64,000 nucleotides of DNA from Metallyticus violacea (Eukaryota > Arthropoda > Insecta > Mantodea > Metallyticidae): positions 8,735,501 through 8,799,500 of the forward strand of contig CM060841.1 of NCBI GenBank assembly GCA_030762175.1. The letters are read 5' to 3'. The number at the start of each line of letters is the position of its first letter. Position 1 is the first letter of the stretch. Both the position numbers and the translations under genes were made by a program. Below, piece by piece: positions 33,405 to 45,417 of this stretch. The notes beneath the pieces were generated by a model. That model made no database searches. It saw nothing but the letters and a program-made list of their open reading frames with translations, and had not been told where the DNA came from.

Positions 33405-33622
33405 TAATTAATGCTCACTCCGTTTCTACTACTAAGGAATCACAGACTTTGAACACTTAAGATATATGACATGAAATTGTAAGCTGGGAAATAAATTTTG
33501 GGGAGAAGCTTTTAGGTACCTTCCCCGTTTTTTGCTATTTATGAGAATTTATGAACACCTGAAGTCGAGAAGGGCCATCTTGGCTGGAATCGATACCCGG
33601 ACCTCTCGCCCACGAGTCCGAC
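33405..33622 (-). mobile_element. SINE-A copy 4, old and diverged
   Basis: Keeps the order of family blocks: CCGTTTCTACTACTAAGGAA, GAAGCTTTTAGGTACCTTCC, TGGAATCGATACCCGGACCT, CACGAGTCCG. It has many substitutions and deletions and loses the box-A end. Confidence 0.7.
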
Positions 33623-33639
33623 GATACTCTAAATAATAA

Positions 33640-34029
33640 TATACTTTGGGTATATTATTTTGTATATTATTTTGTTTATATTTTAACACTCTGCAACAAT
33701 ATATCCATAAAAGAGTGCATACAACTCATTTTCTCTAGTTTTATTTTCTTTCATATTTTTCTGTATTCAAAAACCTATCACTCCGATAACCAATTTATGT
33801 GCTCAATCGTTTTTTCTCCAGTTGCATTATAGAGTTTCATATTTATTTTTTCTTTCACACTTCAATTACCGTTTTTTAAAAATGTTTTCTTCAGTCATGA
33901 GTTTTTTATTTTGCGACTTTAATTCGTCTCCCAATAATTTATTTTTAAAAATGGATAAATATATCTAACCCTTTATAAAATTGTCATCTTTTCCTAATAC
34001 TAATGATTACAATTTGTCTTCCTCTCATA
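33640..34029. other. AT-rich non-coding stretch
   Basis: Nothing recognised. Confidence 0.4.
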
Positions 34030-34646
34030 ATCTTAACACAAGTTCTGAAACCCAGCACGTATGTTATTACATTGCACCGAACATCACTTTACTCATCATC
34101 ACTGCCCGTCTCTGGAATGCATTGCCACGGGATGTCAGAGACTGCTGAACTTTAAGAGCATTTCATGAGAAAGTGTTTATTATTATCAGAAGTAATCGAT
34201 TGCCCTAGATTCAGATTCCTTTTGTTACAATGCAGGTATTTATTTATTTTACCTACTGTAGAATTATTCATTATATTATTTTTATTACTATCACAAATGC
34301 TCCTATCTCCTTCATAGTTTTGTAGGGTTTAATTTTATGCTTTGCTTGTATCTTTATTTCTACTTTCAAGATTTACGTAGGTTGATAAATTGTTCTTTTA
34401 TTTTCTTATTTTTTCTTCTTCTGAGGTTAATATTTTTCATTATCCATATTTATGTATTAGCGTACATTTATTTATATACATAATGTTTTACGTTGGTCTA
34501 TATGTGTGCGAGTATTGACTTGACTGTTAATATTGTGATTGTAATATATTCGCTATAACTTCATGCAATTATTATTAAATTTGGTAGAGCGGAAGAGGAG
34601 GCCTAATGACCTTAGCTCTGCCAGAATAAATAAATAAAATATATAA
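34030..34646 (+). pseudogene. LINE C-terminus and 3' UTR (CR1/L2-like end)
   Basis: Frame with ITARLWNALPRDVRDC at about 34093-34146, a stop, then TLRAFHEKVFIIIRSNRLP. This is the 'R.WN.LP..VR....L..F...' signature at the C-terminus of many LINE reverse transcriptases. The 3' UTR ends with GGTAGAGCGGAAGAGGAGGC then CTAATGACCTTAGCTCTGCC, whose ends can pair as a hairpin (GGTAGAGC with GCTCTGCC), followed by AGAATAAATAAATAAAATAT. This terminal hairpin plus short AT-rich repeat is typical of CR1/L2-like LINE 3' ends. Only the last part of the element is present. Confidence 0.75.
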
Positions 34647-34649
34647 ATA

Positions 34650-35193
34650 AACTGTATTAATGAGTAAATACAAAATTCCTAATTTAGACTACCCATAGTA
34701 TACAAAATTCATGTACCAAAAATTAAAACTCTCACTTTATGGTTAAGTATGCTTCATTTTCATTTAAGTGTTTCACGGTGTTCATAAATTTGTAGTAAGG
34801 CGAAGTAAATACCTTAAAGTAATCGGCAATAAAAGTTCATAATAAACTGCCTTCTGTTTTGCAGTTTGTTCCGACATCATGATTTTTAACACATTTCTGC
34901 AAATGTTTACAATAATAAAATGTTTTAATGTATTTATTCAAAGTAATGCTCTGTAAATTTCTGTAAAGTTTATTGGAAATTAAAGAACATATTTTCTCAT
35001 TAATGTCATTTTTGCATTACCAACTAGCAGTTCCAGATTTGGAAAATTGTCTGTGTAGGTTTCTTTGAAATATTCCTGAGTTGTTTTTTATTATTAATAT
35101 TGACAGTCTTGAGCAAAGCTTGGTACAATATAGGCTAGTAGAAACATATTTTTGTGTTGGCCATAATTGTGAATTTAAATATTCCAGCATACT
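34650..35193. other. AT-rich non-coding stretch
   Basis: Nothing recognised. Confidence 0.4.
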
Positions 35194-35202
35194 CCTGAAG
35201 TT

Positions 35203-35481
35203 TTTTTTGAGTAGTGTTTAACGCCCGTTTTTACTACTGAGGCACCACAGGCGGTGACACTGATGATACATGAAATGAAATGATATATTGGGACAGGATT
35301 TTTTAAGGAAGGAAACGTTCCAGGCCTGAGTTTAGGGTACCTCCCCGGCATTTTCCAGCTATGAGGACTGAGGAAAACCTAGAAAAAACCTCAGTCGGGG
35401 AGGACGGACCTGTCGGGATTCGAACCCCAGACCTCCCGCTCAAGAGTCCGCGCCTTAACGACCTCGGTCACCCCTGGCGAT
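35203..35481 (-). mobile_element. SINE-A copy 5 with near-perfect TSD
   Basis: Minus-strand, nearly full-length. Flanks CCTGAAGTT (35194-35202) and CTTGAAGTT (35482-35490) agree at 8 of 9 positions. The T run at 35203-35208 is the antisense A-tail. Box B reads GGATTCGAACCCC on plus. Confidence 0.93.
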
Positions 35482-35499
35482 CTTGAAGTTCTGAAAGGT

Positions 35500-35977
35500 T
35501 ACATATTTGTATTCAAGCAAAAACCTTTTGAATTATGTACCTAAATGTATTTAATATCATTTTTATTTATTTATTCAACAAGAATTTTGAAAGCATTTTG
35601 TTTCTTTCTTTTTTTTTACCTTCTGCATTAGGTTTATGTTACGTTAAAATATTCCGTTATTTCGAAGAGTTGTACTGTATTGTTTACATTACTTCAGGGC
35701 ATTTCTCTTGTTTAAAGATCAGAAAATCAGAAAAAATAATAACACACGCTTCCTGTTAGTCCCAAACTTATGTCAACATTTCATAGCAATACAGATTTAC
35801 AGTTACAACACTGGCAGCTATTGTTTAGGTATTTTTCATTAACTTATATCTTAGGTTTATTATTATTACAAACTTTCTGTTATTCATTAAATAACATATC
35901 TACAAAACCGAAGGCAGTTTCAAATTAGTTTCTAACACAGAACTCGATACAGCGAAACAATATATAGAATGCGATGA

Positions 35978-36015
<38 letters not shown>

Positions 36016-36505
36016 GAAAGCTTAGAGTTTAATTATGGTTTTTGTTTATTTGTCTTTTGCTTTTAATATCATAGAGTCTTTATGTTTTTTGATAGTAATT
36101 AAACTAGAAGATCATTAACATCAAAGTGAGCTGTGAATATGCAGAATGAACTGTGCATTCAAGAGCAATCCAGTGGGAGAAACAGCGGAAGCCGGTTATA
36201 GTGTGCGCCACTCAAAGGAAGAAATGTGGTGAAGCGTTTCGGTATTTCGTTAAGCAGTTCATAACTCGGCACGGAAGTCATTGCATCGTCCCATGAAGGC
36301 CGGATGCGTTTTATCAGCGGAGTTTGTCCTCGCTGTTTAACGCCGTTTTGCTTGCTGTAAAGCCTTTATTTGACCATATCATTTAGTTTAGACACGAGAG
36401 TAGAACTTGACAAAGCAAGTCGATTACAGCTGATAACATTTCGATTAGGAAAGGAAGGGTCCTGTATGTTGCTTACTTAAGTAATTTAATTTATTTATGT
36501 TAGTC
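35500..36505. other. Non-coding, with (ATT)n and possible 5' leader
   Basis: (ATT)n at 35978-36014. About 36150-36490 is less AT-rich and could be the 5' leader of the candidate exon at 36506, but no promoter motif is clear. Confidence 0.35.
35978..36014. repeat. (ATT)n microsatellite
   Basis: About 12 uninterrupted ATT units. It may be the tail of a lost LINE 3' end, but no LINE sequence was recognised beside it. Confidence 0.95.
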
Positions 36506-36673
36506 ATGGATGTTCTAACAGAAATGGATGAGGCAGTGGCGGCACGCGGACGTGAGCTAGGGACACAACTACATGACACCCAAATAGCGAGGGTGAAGGT
36601 CTTATATCAAGACTTAATACTCCTCCCCGACATTCTCTCATACCTGCAGCGTCATCGTATGTTTGTGCAATAA
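36506..36673 (+). CDS. Candidate short coding exon, function unknown
   Basis: An ATG frame of 55 codons not related to any transposon recognised here. It starts MDVLTEMDEAVAARGRELGT and continues QLHDTQIARVKVLYQDLILL, PDILSYLQRHRMFVQ, then TAA. Composition is mixed and mainly helix-forming, unlike the F/K/N/I-rich frames typical of AT-rich non-coding DNA here. Codons are also less AT-rich than the neighbourhood. The bases coding RHRM include ATC then GTATGT (36657-36662), a good splice donor, so the natural exon may end at 36656. I do not recognise the protein. Alternatives are chance or a fragment of an unknown element. Confidence 0.35.
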   Translation: MDVLTEMDEAVAARGRELGTQLHDTQIARVKVLYQDLILLPDILSYLQRHRMFVQ

Positions 36674-36679
36674 ACTTAT

Positions 36680-38640
36680 GGTTTATATAGAACTCTTCTA
36701 ATTCAGCTGTTAAAAGTACGCCTTAAGCCTCCTGCAGTCAATTCAGATGAATTTTATGAATCTTTCAACCGATTTATCCTTCTGATATATCGTAATGTCA
36801 CAAAAAATTGTGGCATGCATGTAATATCTGTCGTTTTGTTGACCTGTAAAGAAACGAAATTTTCCCTTTTTATGTCTTTTTCAATCTCATTTCTGTAGAC
36901 AAGACAGTTTCTCACTTCACTATCAGCCAATGTGTTTTTTTTTCAAACTGTGTATATAAAAAACTTCTTAATTTTGTGTCGTCTTGATGAATAAGCTCCT
37001 ACAGCTTTCGGTTAGTGAGATCTAAATCGTTTCACTTCCAACTTAACAGTTGAACTTACATGCAAAAATGGAGTCTTCAATGAAATGTCCACTCCATCCA
37101 TTGCCACAAAAGAGATAAGCTTTTTATATCTTAACAGTTAACACCTTGAAACTGACAACCAGTGAGGAAGTAATTTCAAACAAAGTGCGAAAACTGACCC
37201 CTAGTCAGTTATGCGTGGTATCAGTAACTCTTCTGTTTCCTGAGAAAAGAGAGAATACCGAGCGCTGGCAATGGGCCGTCTTTCTGCTGGACCAAAAGAA
37301 CATACCAGGATAATGTCTTACCCATTTTGGAGGAAGACAAATATAAGTCCTTGCAAATCTTTGTTGGACCATGAAGCTGTAACTGCCCTCGCTAACGGAG
37401 GACCCGCATGCTACCGCTACTACAGTAGAGAAGAAATGCGCTTATTGCTTGAGATACAGTTAAGAATTAATCAGCTCTACACCCTTATTATCATTCATTT
37501 TTTGCTTTAAAAGCTGACGAGGAGAAGTTAAAATAATAAATAACACATCTAGCCCTTATTAGTGGACTACCCCTGAGATGAGATATAATTCTATTTATTA
37601 TATCAACGTACCGAGCAGGTTGGCTGGACTGTAACGCTTGGAACTTACATTCGAGAGGTCCCTGATTCAAATCCCTTGGGGTCGACAATCCTCGCGTTAG
37701 ATTTTTTTGTTGTTTCCCTGTTCGCTTATGCGAATGTTGAGATGTGTGTTCTCCTCTCCCATTTTATACCATTTTCAATTCGTTGATTACATGATTGGTG
37801 GCTAGTGCGGTGTGACAGTGGCTTGTGCTTTGGAAAAGTTTCTGCCCGGCATCTAACATGAAAACGGACATTCTGAAGGGCCCAAATTTCTCCATTGGGT
37901 TCAGAGTGTTCTATTTGAAAATATTTGGAACGCCATTTATGTCCGGGCCTCACCGCCCGGTGTCTTCCTCCCTCAGGCGACTGCAATGATGGCCAGCTCG
38001 TAAACGAAGCTGAAGTTCCCATCCAATGTAAGCAATACTTTTGGATAAGGATGTAAGTGTAACTCAAAAATATTCATTTCATCTGTCTTCGCTTCATTTC
38101 TAGGAAAATTCTCATTCTGCGACTTTAAAAATTGATTTTTCTGTCTGAAACAAAACAACTTTAAGCACTTCTAACACAGGAACATTTTAGTTTTAAAAAT
38201 TAATTAATATTTCATTCCAAAAATGATGTGTCATGATTATTAACACACCCATTCTTTATCTAATCTTTTCTAATGATTATGAATGGAATCTCACCATACA
38301 AGCTATGTAAACAATGATATTTAAATAATAAAACAGACTTTTCTAAGTTTAAAAACACTAAACACACAATGACAAAATATGCAAAAGTGTCCTTTTTCTC
38401 AAATTTTATTTCCTATGATGCTGTGTCACCATCTTCGCATTAACTACTGCTAGCCACCTCCTTGACATTGAGGAAACGTGATGAAGGTTTTATCTTGTGA
38501 TGATGCAGACGAATGAATAGCTGATGCAGTATCTCGAAGTGTTCTATATCTTCTAAAACTCTCGTTGGAAGGTATCGATCTGTGCTCTATCAGATTCAGT
38601 TTTGGATAATGACCGTAGGTTACAAAATATTTTAAATATA
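36680..38640. other. Non-coding stretch, no supported gene
   Basis: A 79-codon ATG frame at 37271-37510 (MGRLSAGPKEHTRIMSYPFW at its start) has no recognised relative and ends in a hydrophobic AT-rich tail. Two overlapping minus-strand frames near 37726-38158 are also unrecognised. The 37900-37980 part is GC-rich. If the exon at 36506 is real, later exons could lie here. Confidence 0.35.
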
Positions 38641-39237
38641 CAGAGTAGGCCAAATAAAATGTATGCACACTTCAAGCAAAGAAAAAAACTATATTAACAT
38701 TACAAAACTGAATTCACACAAACAGAAAATGATGAGCACTAATCTTCTTACACTTTTACAGTTACAACAGTTACTCAAAATGCCCACCATCGGCGTCGAT
38801 ACACTTCTAAGTATTTGAACTACTAATTGAGTAACGTTTGGGAAAGTGTTCTCAGCGAATGCAGCACATGCCGTTTCAATTTCTTCCCGAAATCAGTGTA
38901 GCTGGTTTTCTACGGTATAAAACATCCATAGTCTCAAATTTGTCTCGAATGTGGCAATTGTTACTCGGTTGGCGGTTCTGTTCTGTACACACGTCTCCAT
39001 TACCTTTGAACTTCCAACAACATTCTCAGTTTTCCAATACCACTTTAAAATTGCTTTTCGCTATTCAAACGATAATCTTGGCTCCATTTTGTTGTAGCAA
39101 CGCTAGCATCATAACGTGAGTCACATCTGTTTACAGAACATCATACTACACATTACTGTTGTTTTTCGGTTCAACTTTGAAATGTATTTAATATATGTCT
39201 ACTGTGAAAGTGTGTATACATTTTGGCACCCTTGATG
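38641..39237 (-). mobile_element. DUF4817-type DNA transposon copy 4 (0.6 kb)
   Basis: Left end CAGAGTAGGCCAAATAAAAT (38641) is preceded by TA (38639-38640). The right end GTGTGTATACATTTTGGCAC then CCTTGATG is followed by TA at 39238. One subterminal repeat unit (39115-39150). The internal remnant joins the C-terminal tip (about 38770-38905) to the second DNA-binding segment (TIRDKFET-like, about 38930-38965) and the HTH (38975-39090). This deletion differs from copies 1-3. Confidence 0.85.
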
Positions 39238-39399
39238 TATGTTTATTTTCATTGTTCCACACAACAAAACGAAGTTTAAATTTTTGTTTGTCTTTATTCT
39301 TCCCCAGACAGTGATGGAACCTCTTTTGAATTTCTGAACTCGTGTACATATATGCCTCAATATTTATGCTTTACCTAGTTGTAAAAAAGAAATCCATCA

Positions 39400-39600
39400 C
39401 CCAGAGTCGATGTATTTTTTCGGGCGTAAAAGTCCTAAGAATGCCTTCCTTTGGAAGGGAAATAAAGCCGTGGGTTCCGTGTCGTACATTTACGACTCGA
39501 AAAAGAATCTCAAGCCTGAAAGAAGAGGCCTCTGAGCAAAATTTGTCGGCCGTATCACGCCCTGGATTGAATGGGACGCTGATGACCTGTGATGTTAAAT
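39400..39600 (+). mobile_element. SINE-B copy 3, 5' truncated
   Basis: Begins CCCAGAGTCGATGTATTTTT, just after where box B should be, then the family body TAAAAGTCCTAAGAATGCC and GAAGAGGCCTCTGAGCAAAA, ending GATGACCTGTGATGTTAAAT. Head missing. Confidence 0.88.
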
Positions 39601-41144
39601 GTTTCACGTTTCATGTTGTGGTGTTAAATGGTTCACATTTTGCATGACACTTCTTAACAAGCCTGCAGTTGACGTGTGACCTGAAATCTGTCCGTGTAGC
39701 AATTGAAATACTTGGTTTGCCTGTATGTTGTTCCTCTGTATTCCCCAAACTCTTAATATCGCCTCCATGTTTTGTATATAACTTCTCTCACGGTAACAGC
39801 TTGTGCTGCACTATTTCTATTATTTTATTAGCCATAAACATTACATATCGCTCTTCACGATGTCTGGTTTCTCCCAACATCTTTACAGAGAAAAGTTGCT
39901 AGACTGCTACAATAAAAACACTTGTTTATTCATTCACAGTATAATAAATTAAATAAATAAAACAAACGACAATAATTTAAATAGTAACTAATTGATAGAC
40001 AAACAAACAAAGTACCCATATTAATTTACTTTATTATTTGTTAAGATATAACAATAATTTTGTTTAAAATATGCGTCGTTGCACTTTTACAGTAATCCAC
40101 AATGCCAAAGTTTAGACAATTCGTACAAATTATATTATTTTGCTAATATGACGGTTATTACAATAAAATATAAAGAAGATGACATTTTAGTGGTAGCCAA
40201 TTCTGAATCTCTTCAAGAGATTTATCAAACTTTTGTGTTTGAAGGTTGTTTGGTTGTTCGATGGTCTGCTGTAATACATCCAAAATTTTAGTATCAATTA
40301 AACATATATACTTTTTTAAAATGTAGGTGTTGTTTAACAACAATTCCTTATTTAACTGGTCACTTTTGAGTTTTTACTTCTTCACATTTTTCAGTGCACA
40401 CTAGAGGCAATTGTCTAACTCATTCTTCAGAATCCTTTTCAAACATATTAAGCGTGAAATAAATTTACCAGGCACTGTAAGCTGAGATCATCGTTAGGGG
40501 GTGTAACAAATATCCTTTGGGACAGCCCCAGGGACTGTTCTCGCTGCTATGTCAGTAGAGGTTCACTCTGCACTGGGATTTCAATACAAATCGTTACAGG
40601 GCTGATAATCCTTACGTCCTCCTGTGGCTTTGCTGTATTGAGTAGGTGAGCGTGCTGCAGTTAGCTTCCAGCCATCCATCAAACGAGATTACTGGCCGCT
40701 GATTTACTGGGCCTCACGCCCAGCTGTTGGCACAACAAGGCCATTTAACATGCGCCCTACAAACAGGATGCACTCGGTTTTTTAGATCTTTGCAGGTCAT
40801 TTTTAAATCTGTTATATATTTCGAAAGTGTTTATGCTGTGCATTTAAGTTTGATTTTATACGATATAATGAAGTTAAAATAAAGGAGCGCCTTATGCTCT
40901 CTGTAGGGAATAAATATGGAACCATTTTTGCTAATTTTAGAACAGAATTTTAAATATTCAGCCATTCGAGCTACACGGTAATAAATCGTCTTAAGATTCC
41001 GTAGTATTTTAGTACTGCAGAAGAACACTGATGAAGGGCAGCTAGGTGTTTCTCCTTAAATGTTATTTTATTTCTTTGTTTTTACTCTAAATGTGCGAAA
41101 GAACGCATATCAAGTAAATATTTATGACTTTTAAATGTATTTTT
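39601..41144. other. Non-coding stretch
   Basis: No recognised gene. A patch at 40440-40770 is more GC-rich (CCTCACGCCCAGCTGTTGG) and may be an old repeat, but I could not match it elsewhere in the window. Confidence 0.4.
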
Positions 41145-41157
41145 ACAAAAGTAAGTA

Positions 41158-41462
41158 AGTACCGCCACGGGTGGCCGAGGTCGTTAAGGCACGGACTCGT
41201 GAGCGGGAGGTCTGCGGTTCGAATCCCGCCAGGACCGTCCTCCCTGACTGGGGTTTTTTCCAGGTTTTCCTCAGTCTTCATAACTGGTAAATGCCGGGGA
41301 GGTACCTAAACTTAGGCCTGGAACGCTTCCTTCCTTAAAAAAAAAAAAAAATATCCTTTCCCAATTTATCATTTCATCTCATGTATCATCAGTGTCCATC
41401 GCCTGTGGTGCCACAGTAGTAAAAACGGGCGTTAAACACTACTCAAAAAAAAACAAAAAAAA
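41158..41462 (+). mobile_element. SINE-A copy 6, full-length with 13-bp TSD
   Basis: Best-preserved copy. The head starts CCGCCACGGGTGGCCGAGG at 41161; box A region GTGGCCGAGGTCGTTAAGGC; box B GGTTCGAATCC at 41216. The body ends GCGTTAAACACTACTC, followed by two A runs separated by C. ACAAAAGTAAGTA flanks the copy exactly at 41145-41157 and 41463-41475. The exact TSD and good boxes suggest a fairly young insertion. Confidence 0.97.
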
Positions 41463-41475
41463 ACAAAAGTAAGTA

Positions 41476-43164
41476 AAACCATTTTTATACCTTTAATTTT
41501 TTTTCCCCTCTTTATTGCTCTGCATTTCATTCACAGCCTGCGTCATATTAACATTGCTTCAAATATCTGGCTGCATAGGAAAGCTGACATAAACACAACA
41601 AATCTCCGTACTTTGCTCCTACTCCATTGCTGCCGAGGCTTGAGGGAATGTGTTCGCGATGACGCCCGCTTAGGTTTAGATGACCCCAAGTTGGGCGTCA
41701 AAGTTTGAGGGAGCATATGACGATGTCGTCGACTTACATTTAGACGGCCCCTCACTGACCACCGAAGTTTGTAGATATTGAGGTTGGTGATGTAAGAGCT
41801 TCTCGTCGATCGCCAACTCCGTCTCACAGGTCTATCACTGTTTTCGTTGATGGGGATAAGATGGGAATTAACGAGGTATGAAAGAACACTTCACATGGAA
41901 TTGCCATTTATTAACTTTAGAGCCTTTTAATAACTGACGGAGAATCTCGTCGCTTAGGCTGCCGATACGAACACAGCAATCACGAGCGATGACATGAACT
42001 TAAGTTTACTTACGACTTGTTAAGTAACGATTTGTTAAGTAAAACCGCGTCGAATGTTTGTTAGCCTTGTCTGAATCTTCGGTGATTTTTTTTTTTTTTT
42101 TTTTAATTTTAATTCTGCAATACTTACATCCTGATATTTTGGTTCTACATCAGGACGTAATACTCCAGATTTCATTTATTTATTCCTCTTATATCTTTCA
42201 ATACAATTTAAATTACAATTAAATTTTACAGATTTTAAAATCTACACTACTAATACTATGACTAAACAAAATTAAAACTTCAAAAAACAAAACCGGTACT
42301 GGAATCCAGCACTACGGCTATTTACTATGACTTATAATAAATGACTTATAATAACATCTACAATTGCAACTGGTACCCAGTAGCAATTGTTACATTTAAA
42401 CTTTATTAATTTACAATGTTCATGAATACCAGGCTACACTCTTAGGAATTAAAATGAATGTTCTCTCGAGAAAGAGCACATCCATCAAAATACACCTCTT
42501 GTATCTATCACCTCAGCTGTATGTACCCAATTTTGGCTCTAAGATCTATAAAATAATATATTCTCTTTCTACCCTATTCTTTTCTTGCTGAACACATTCA
42601 GCGTCTCTAAGTTTTTCTTTCTCTTCTTCAACTTTTTCTTCTGTATTAATTTCTTGTCTAATTTAATTGTATTAAAGGCAATTGAAATTATGTTTTTCAA
42701 TTTTGTAAAATGGAAAGTATAATTTAAGTGTACATAATGGTTTACAAAAGCATAAAAAGTGTTTTTCTCTACGTATAGCTATGATGAATGATTTTTTTTC
42801 AATTCTCAATAGAAACAGCTTAAATCTCTAAATCGACCTAGAACGTTCAATAATTGATTTAATGGAATATGGATAATTTAGATAAGCGTAAATATGTTTA
42901 ATTGAGTTAACTATTCTGTCTAAGACAATATATAGTCTAAACAGGGTGTATAGGTAAGTGAAAAACGCGCCTATCTAGAACACTCTACATAAAGTTAATT
43001 ATTTGTTATAATATCCGAAATACCTTCCTTAAACAAATTTAAATTGGTTATTAAAATTATTTCGATTATAACACTAACTTTATTAAATTATAAGCAGATA
43101 TTAGAACAAAACTAAAATGAGAAAAAGTTATAACAGTAGTTATCCAAATTTAGCGTAACAGAAA
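41476..43164. other. Non-coding stretch
   Basis: No recognised gene. A minus-strand R/S-rich frame at 41543-41827 has no known relative. A poly-T run lies at 42088-42104. Confidence 0.4.
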
Positions 43165-43445
43165 CTTGGGTTATCCTTCGTCTTCTTCTCATTTGGCACT
43201 ACAGCTCGGCGTGAGCCTGGCCTGCGCGGCGACCGCTGTTTCCTCTATCTCCGTCTTAGGACTTCATTGATAGAGGTCAGTATTGCAAGGGGAGCAGATG
43301 ATCAGCATGCCGACCGGCAATTGTCCCTATTGTCCTCACGAGGCCGTTCCAGACCTACCTAACTTAGAAAATTTCTATGAATCAAAACCGGGCCAGCAGT
43401 CAGCAACGCTTACCACTACGTCAAGGAGCTGGTCGAGTTTAACAT
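43165..43445 (-). mobile_element. SINE-C copy 1 (tRNA-like head)
   Basis: On the minus strand the head reads CTCCTTGACGTAGTGGTAAG, then CGTTGCTGACTGCTGGCC and a degraded box B GGTTTTGATTC. The body continues TTTTCTAAGTTAGGTAGGTC, then TGGAACGGCC, and ends CACGCCGAGCTGTAGTGCC, AAATGAGAAGAAGACGAAGG. The head resembles tRNA-Asp/Gly types. A second, shorter copy is at 47461. Confidence 0.6.
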
Positions 43446-43449
43446 ATCA

Positions 43450-45373
43450 TAATTATTATAATATTAATACATCATTTTTCAAGTACTTTTAATGTGAAGT
43501 ACATTTGATATAATAAGTAAAGGGTTTATACGGTAATTTCATAGGTAGGTACAATGAGAGAAACCAACTTGCAGGAACAATTATTTGCTGTTGCTAAACC
43601 GACTGCATTATTCTATCTATAGGAGGGCTTCTACTGTATTGTGTTATGTTAAATTATTTTACGTGATTGTTTCGCAATGTTAGCTAACCGAAAACCTATT
43701 GTCACAATAATTGAATAGAAGCTGGAGGCTTTGAAACGAAATATAAATTGACTTAATAGCAATATTGTTACTAATGATTTTTTTACGTTGTTTTATTTTC
43801 CTGCCAAAATTTCAACTGTCAAAAATCGACTTGCCTCGTTTATTTTGTATTATTGTTGATAATATTGTCATTTTAGGGTAATCAAATAATTTATCGATAC
43901 TCCAGGTATGTATATTTAAAACCGAAGCGAACCACGTTCATTCATTCGCTTTTTGAGTTTATTTTTTCATCTTTGATTCAGTAGGGAATTCCGCAACGGA
44001 AGAGTATTTGCGTTTGATCACTATATTGAGCGTGTTTTTATCAGTTGTTTACTGTTTGCTTAAATACATGGTTGAATGTGCGCGATCTTATTTTGGTTCA
44101 GTTTCAATAACTATGAATTCATGTATAAAGCGTTGTTTTGTTTTGTTTTTTTTTTATATTTTGAAAGTAGGTCTGAGAAACAGGGTGAACCTTATATGTT
44201 GTTATTACTTTTATGTCTGGAAACTTTCTTACGGCGAGTGAGATGACTGTATACGCACTGTCATTGACAGCTTTTAACTTTCCATTTGTGAATGCTTTTT
44301 AAATGCCCTAATTATTTTTAATTTTGTTTGCAAGTCAAAATACTGTTAGATGACAAAAAGGGACAGCCTCTAGCTATCAACCTCATATGGGATAGAAGGA
44401 GAATTAGTAAAGCAGTAATGCTCCAGATGACAATTTTTTTGTATTTCAATGGATGCAGCACAGTTTCCAAATCATGGCATTCTAAATGGGAACCACACTA
44501 CTTGATCAAGTCGTTTCCCTCATAGTTTTGTCTTCTGAAAATGTATGTATTTTCATTTTCTTGTAATATAATTAAGCTAAAATGTAAGGAGGCATTGTTC
44601 ACATCAGCCAAGTCAGAGGGGCTATAGACACTCTGCTACGTTTATAAAATGTCAAGTGTCAAGGTAAGCGAATGGTCGGTCTCAAATGCGACAACTTTGA
44701 GTGGAAGAGTGTTATCGTTATCGTTCACATATTAGTCTGCGTTAGTTCCTCGTTCAATTTCTGACGGTCACCAAGGGCTTGTTTCCATCCTGCTTTCCAC
44801 CGTTCATCCTTCTCTTCTCTAGTGTAATTTTTATATAACACACCATTATTATGACATTTTAAGATCTCCAAAAACTCTGAAATACCAGATATTTGGAACA
44901 ATATTTCTATTCTGTAAAATACAGCGGCAAAAGGTTGACGTTCTAGGAAGCTGTTCATTTCCTTATTCCAGTTGATTCTATATTACTCTTGAGAAATAAC
45001 TTAAGAGGCAGCAATAACATTTTATTAATAGAGAATAGATATGAAAATCAATCTAAAGGTAGCAAGTATTTGTGTAATTCTAAATCACATAATTACATAC
45101 TTTTAGCAATGTTTTATTCCTGAGTTTTGGTTCTTGTAAGATTTTAAGCTTTCTAGTAACTAGTGGTCCTAATAATCATTGCACGAAACTTTATTTAATA
45201 ATAATAATACCTTTATAATTTTGCATTTAATGTAACAATAGTAAAATATGATTCGAGGCATAAAATTCTGAGAAGGCGCCACTGAGGGGTGAAACCAAAA
45301 CACTTAAATCTTAACCTCGTCGTACCAGACCTTTTTTATCTCTCAGTTCAAATAGGTCCCATGTTGTACTCAC
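43450..45373. other. AT-rich non-coding stretch
   Basis: No supported gene; frames at 44008-44241 and 44725-44958 have no recognised motif. Confidence 0.4.

Positions 45374-45415
<42 letters not shown>
45374..45415. repeat. (TAA)n microsatellite, 3' tail of LINE alpha
   Basis: About 14 TAA units on plus, that is (TTA)n at the 3' end of the minus-strand LINE. Confidence 0.95.

Positions 45416-45417
<2 letters not shown>

Noticed and set aside
37271..37510. 79-codon ATG frame as a second exon of the 36506 candidate
   Set aside because: No acceptor or donor arrangement or protein similarity supports it; its C-terminal third is AT-rich hydrophobic filler.
41161..41240. tRNA gene (Ser/Leu-like) at the head of SINE-A
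   Set aside because: Same sequence heads many dispersed copies, box A to box B spacing is short, and no matching acceptor stem is present; it is a SINE promoter.
41087..41309. Short plus- and minus-strand proteins over 41087-41309
   Set aside because: Both are translations of SINE-A; similar frames occur at the other SINE-A copies.
41543..41827. Arg/Ser-rich minus-strand protein of 94 codons
   Set aside because: No recognisable domain; low-complexity composition expected from a locally CG-containing non-coding patch.
44328..44525. 65-codon frame rich in charged residues
   Set aside because: Starts at TTG, has no family match, and lies in AT-rich DNA; a chance frame is likely.
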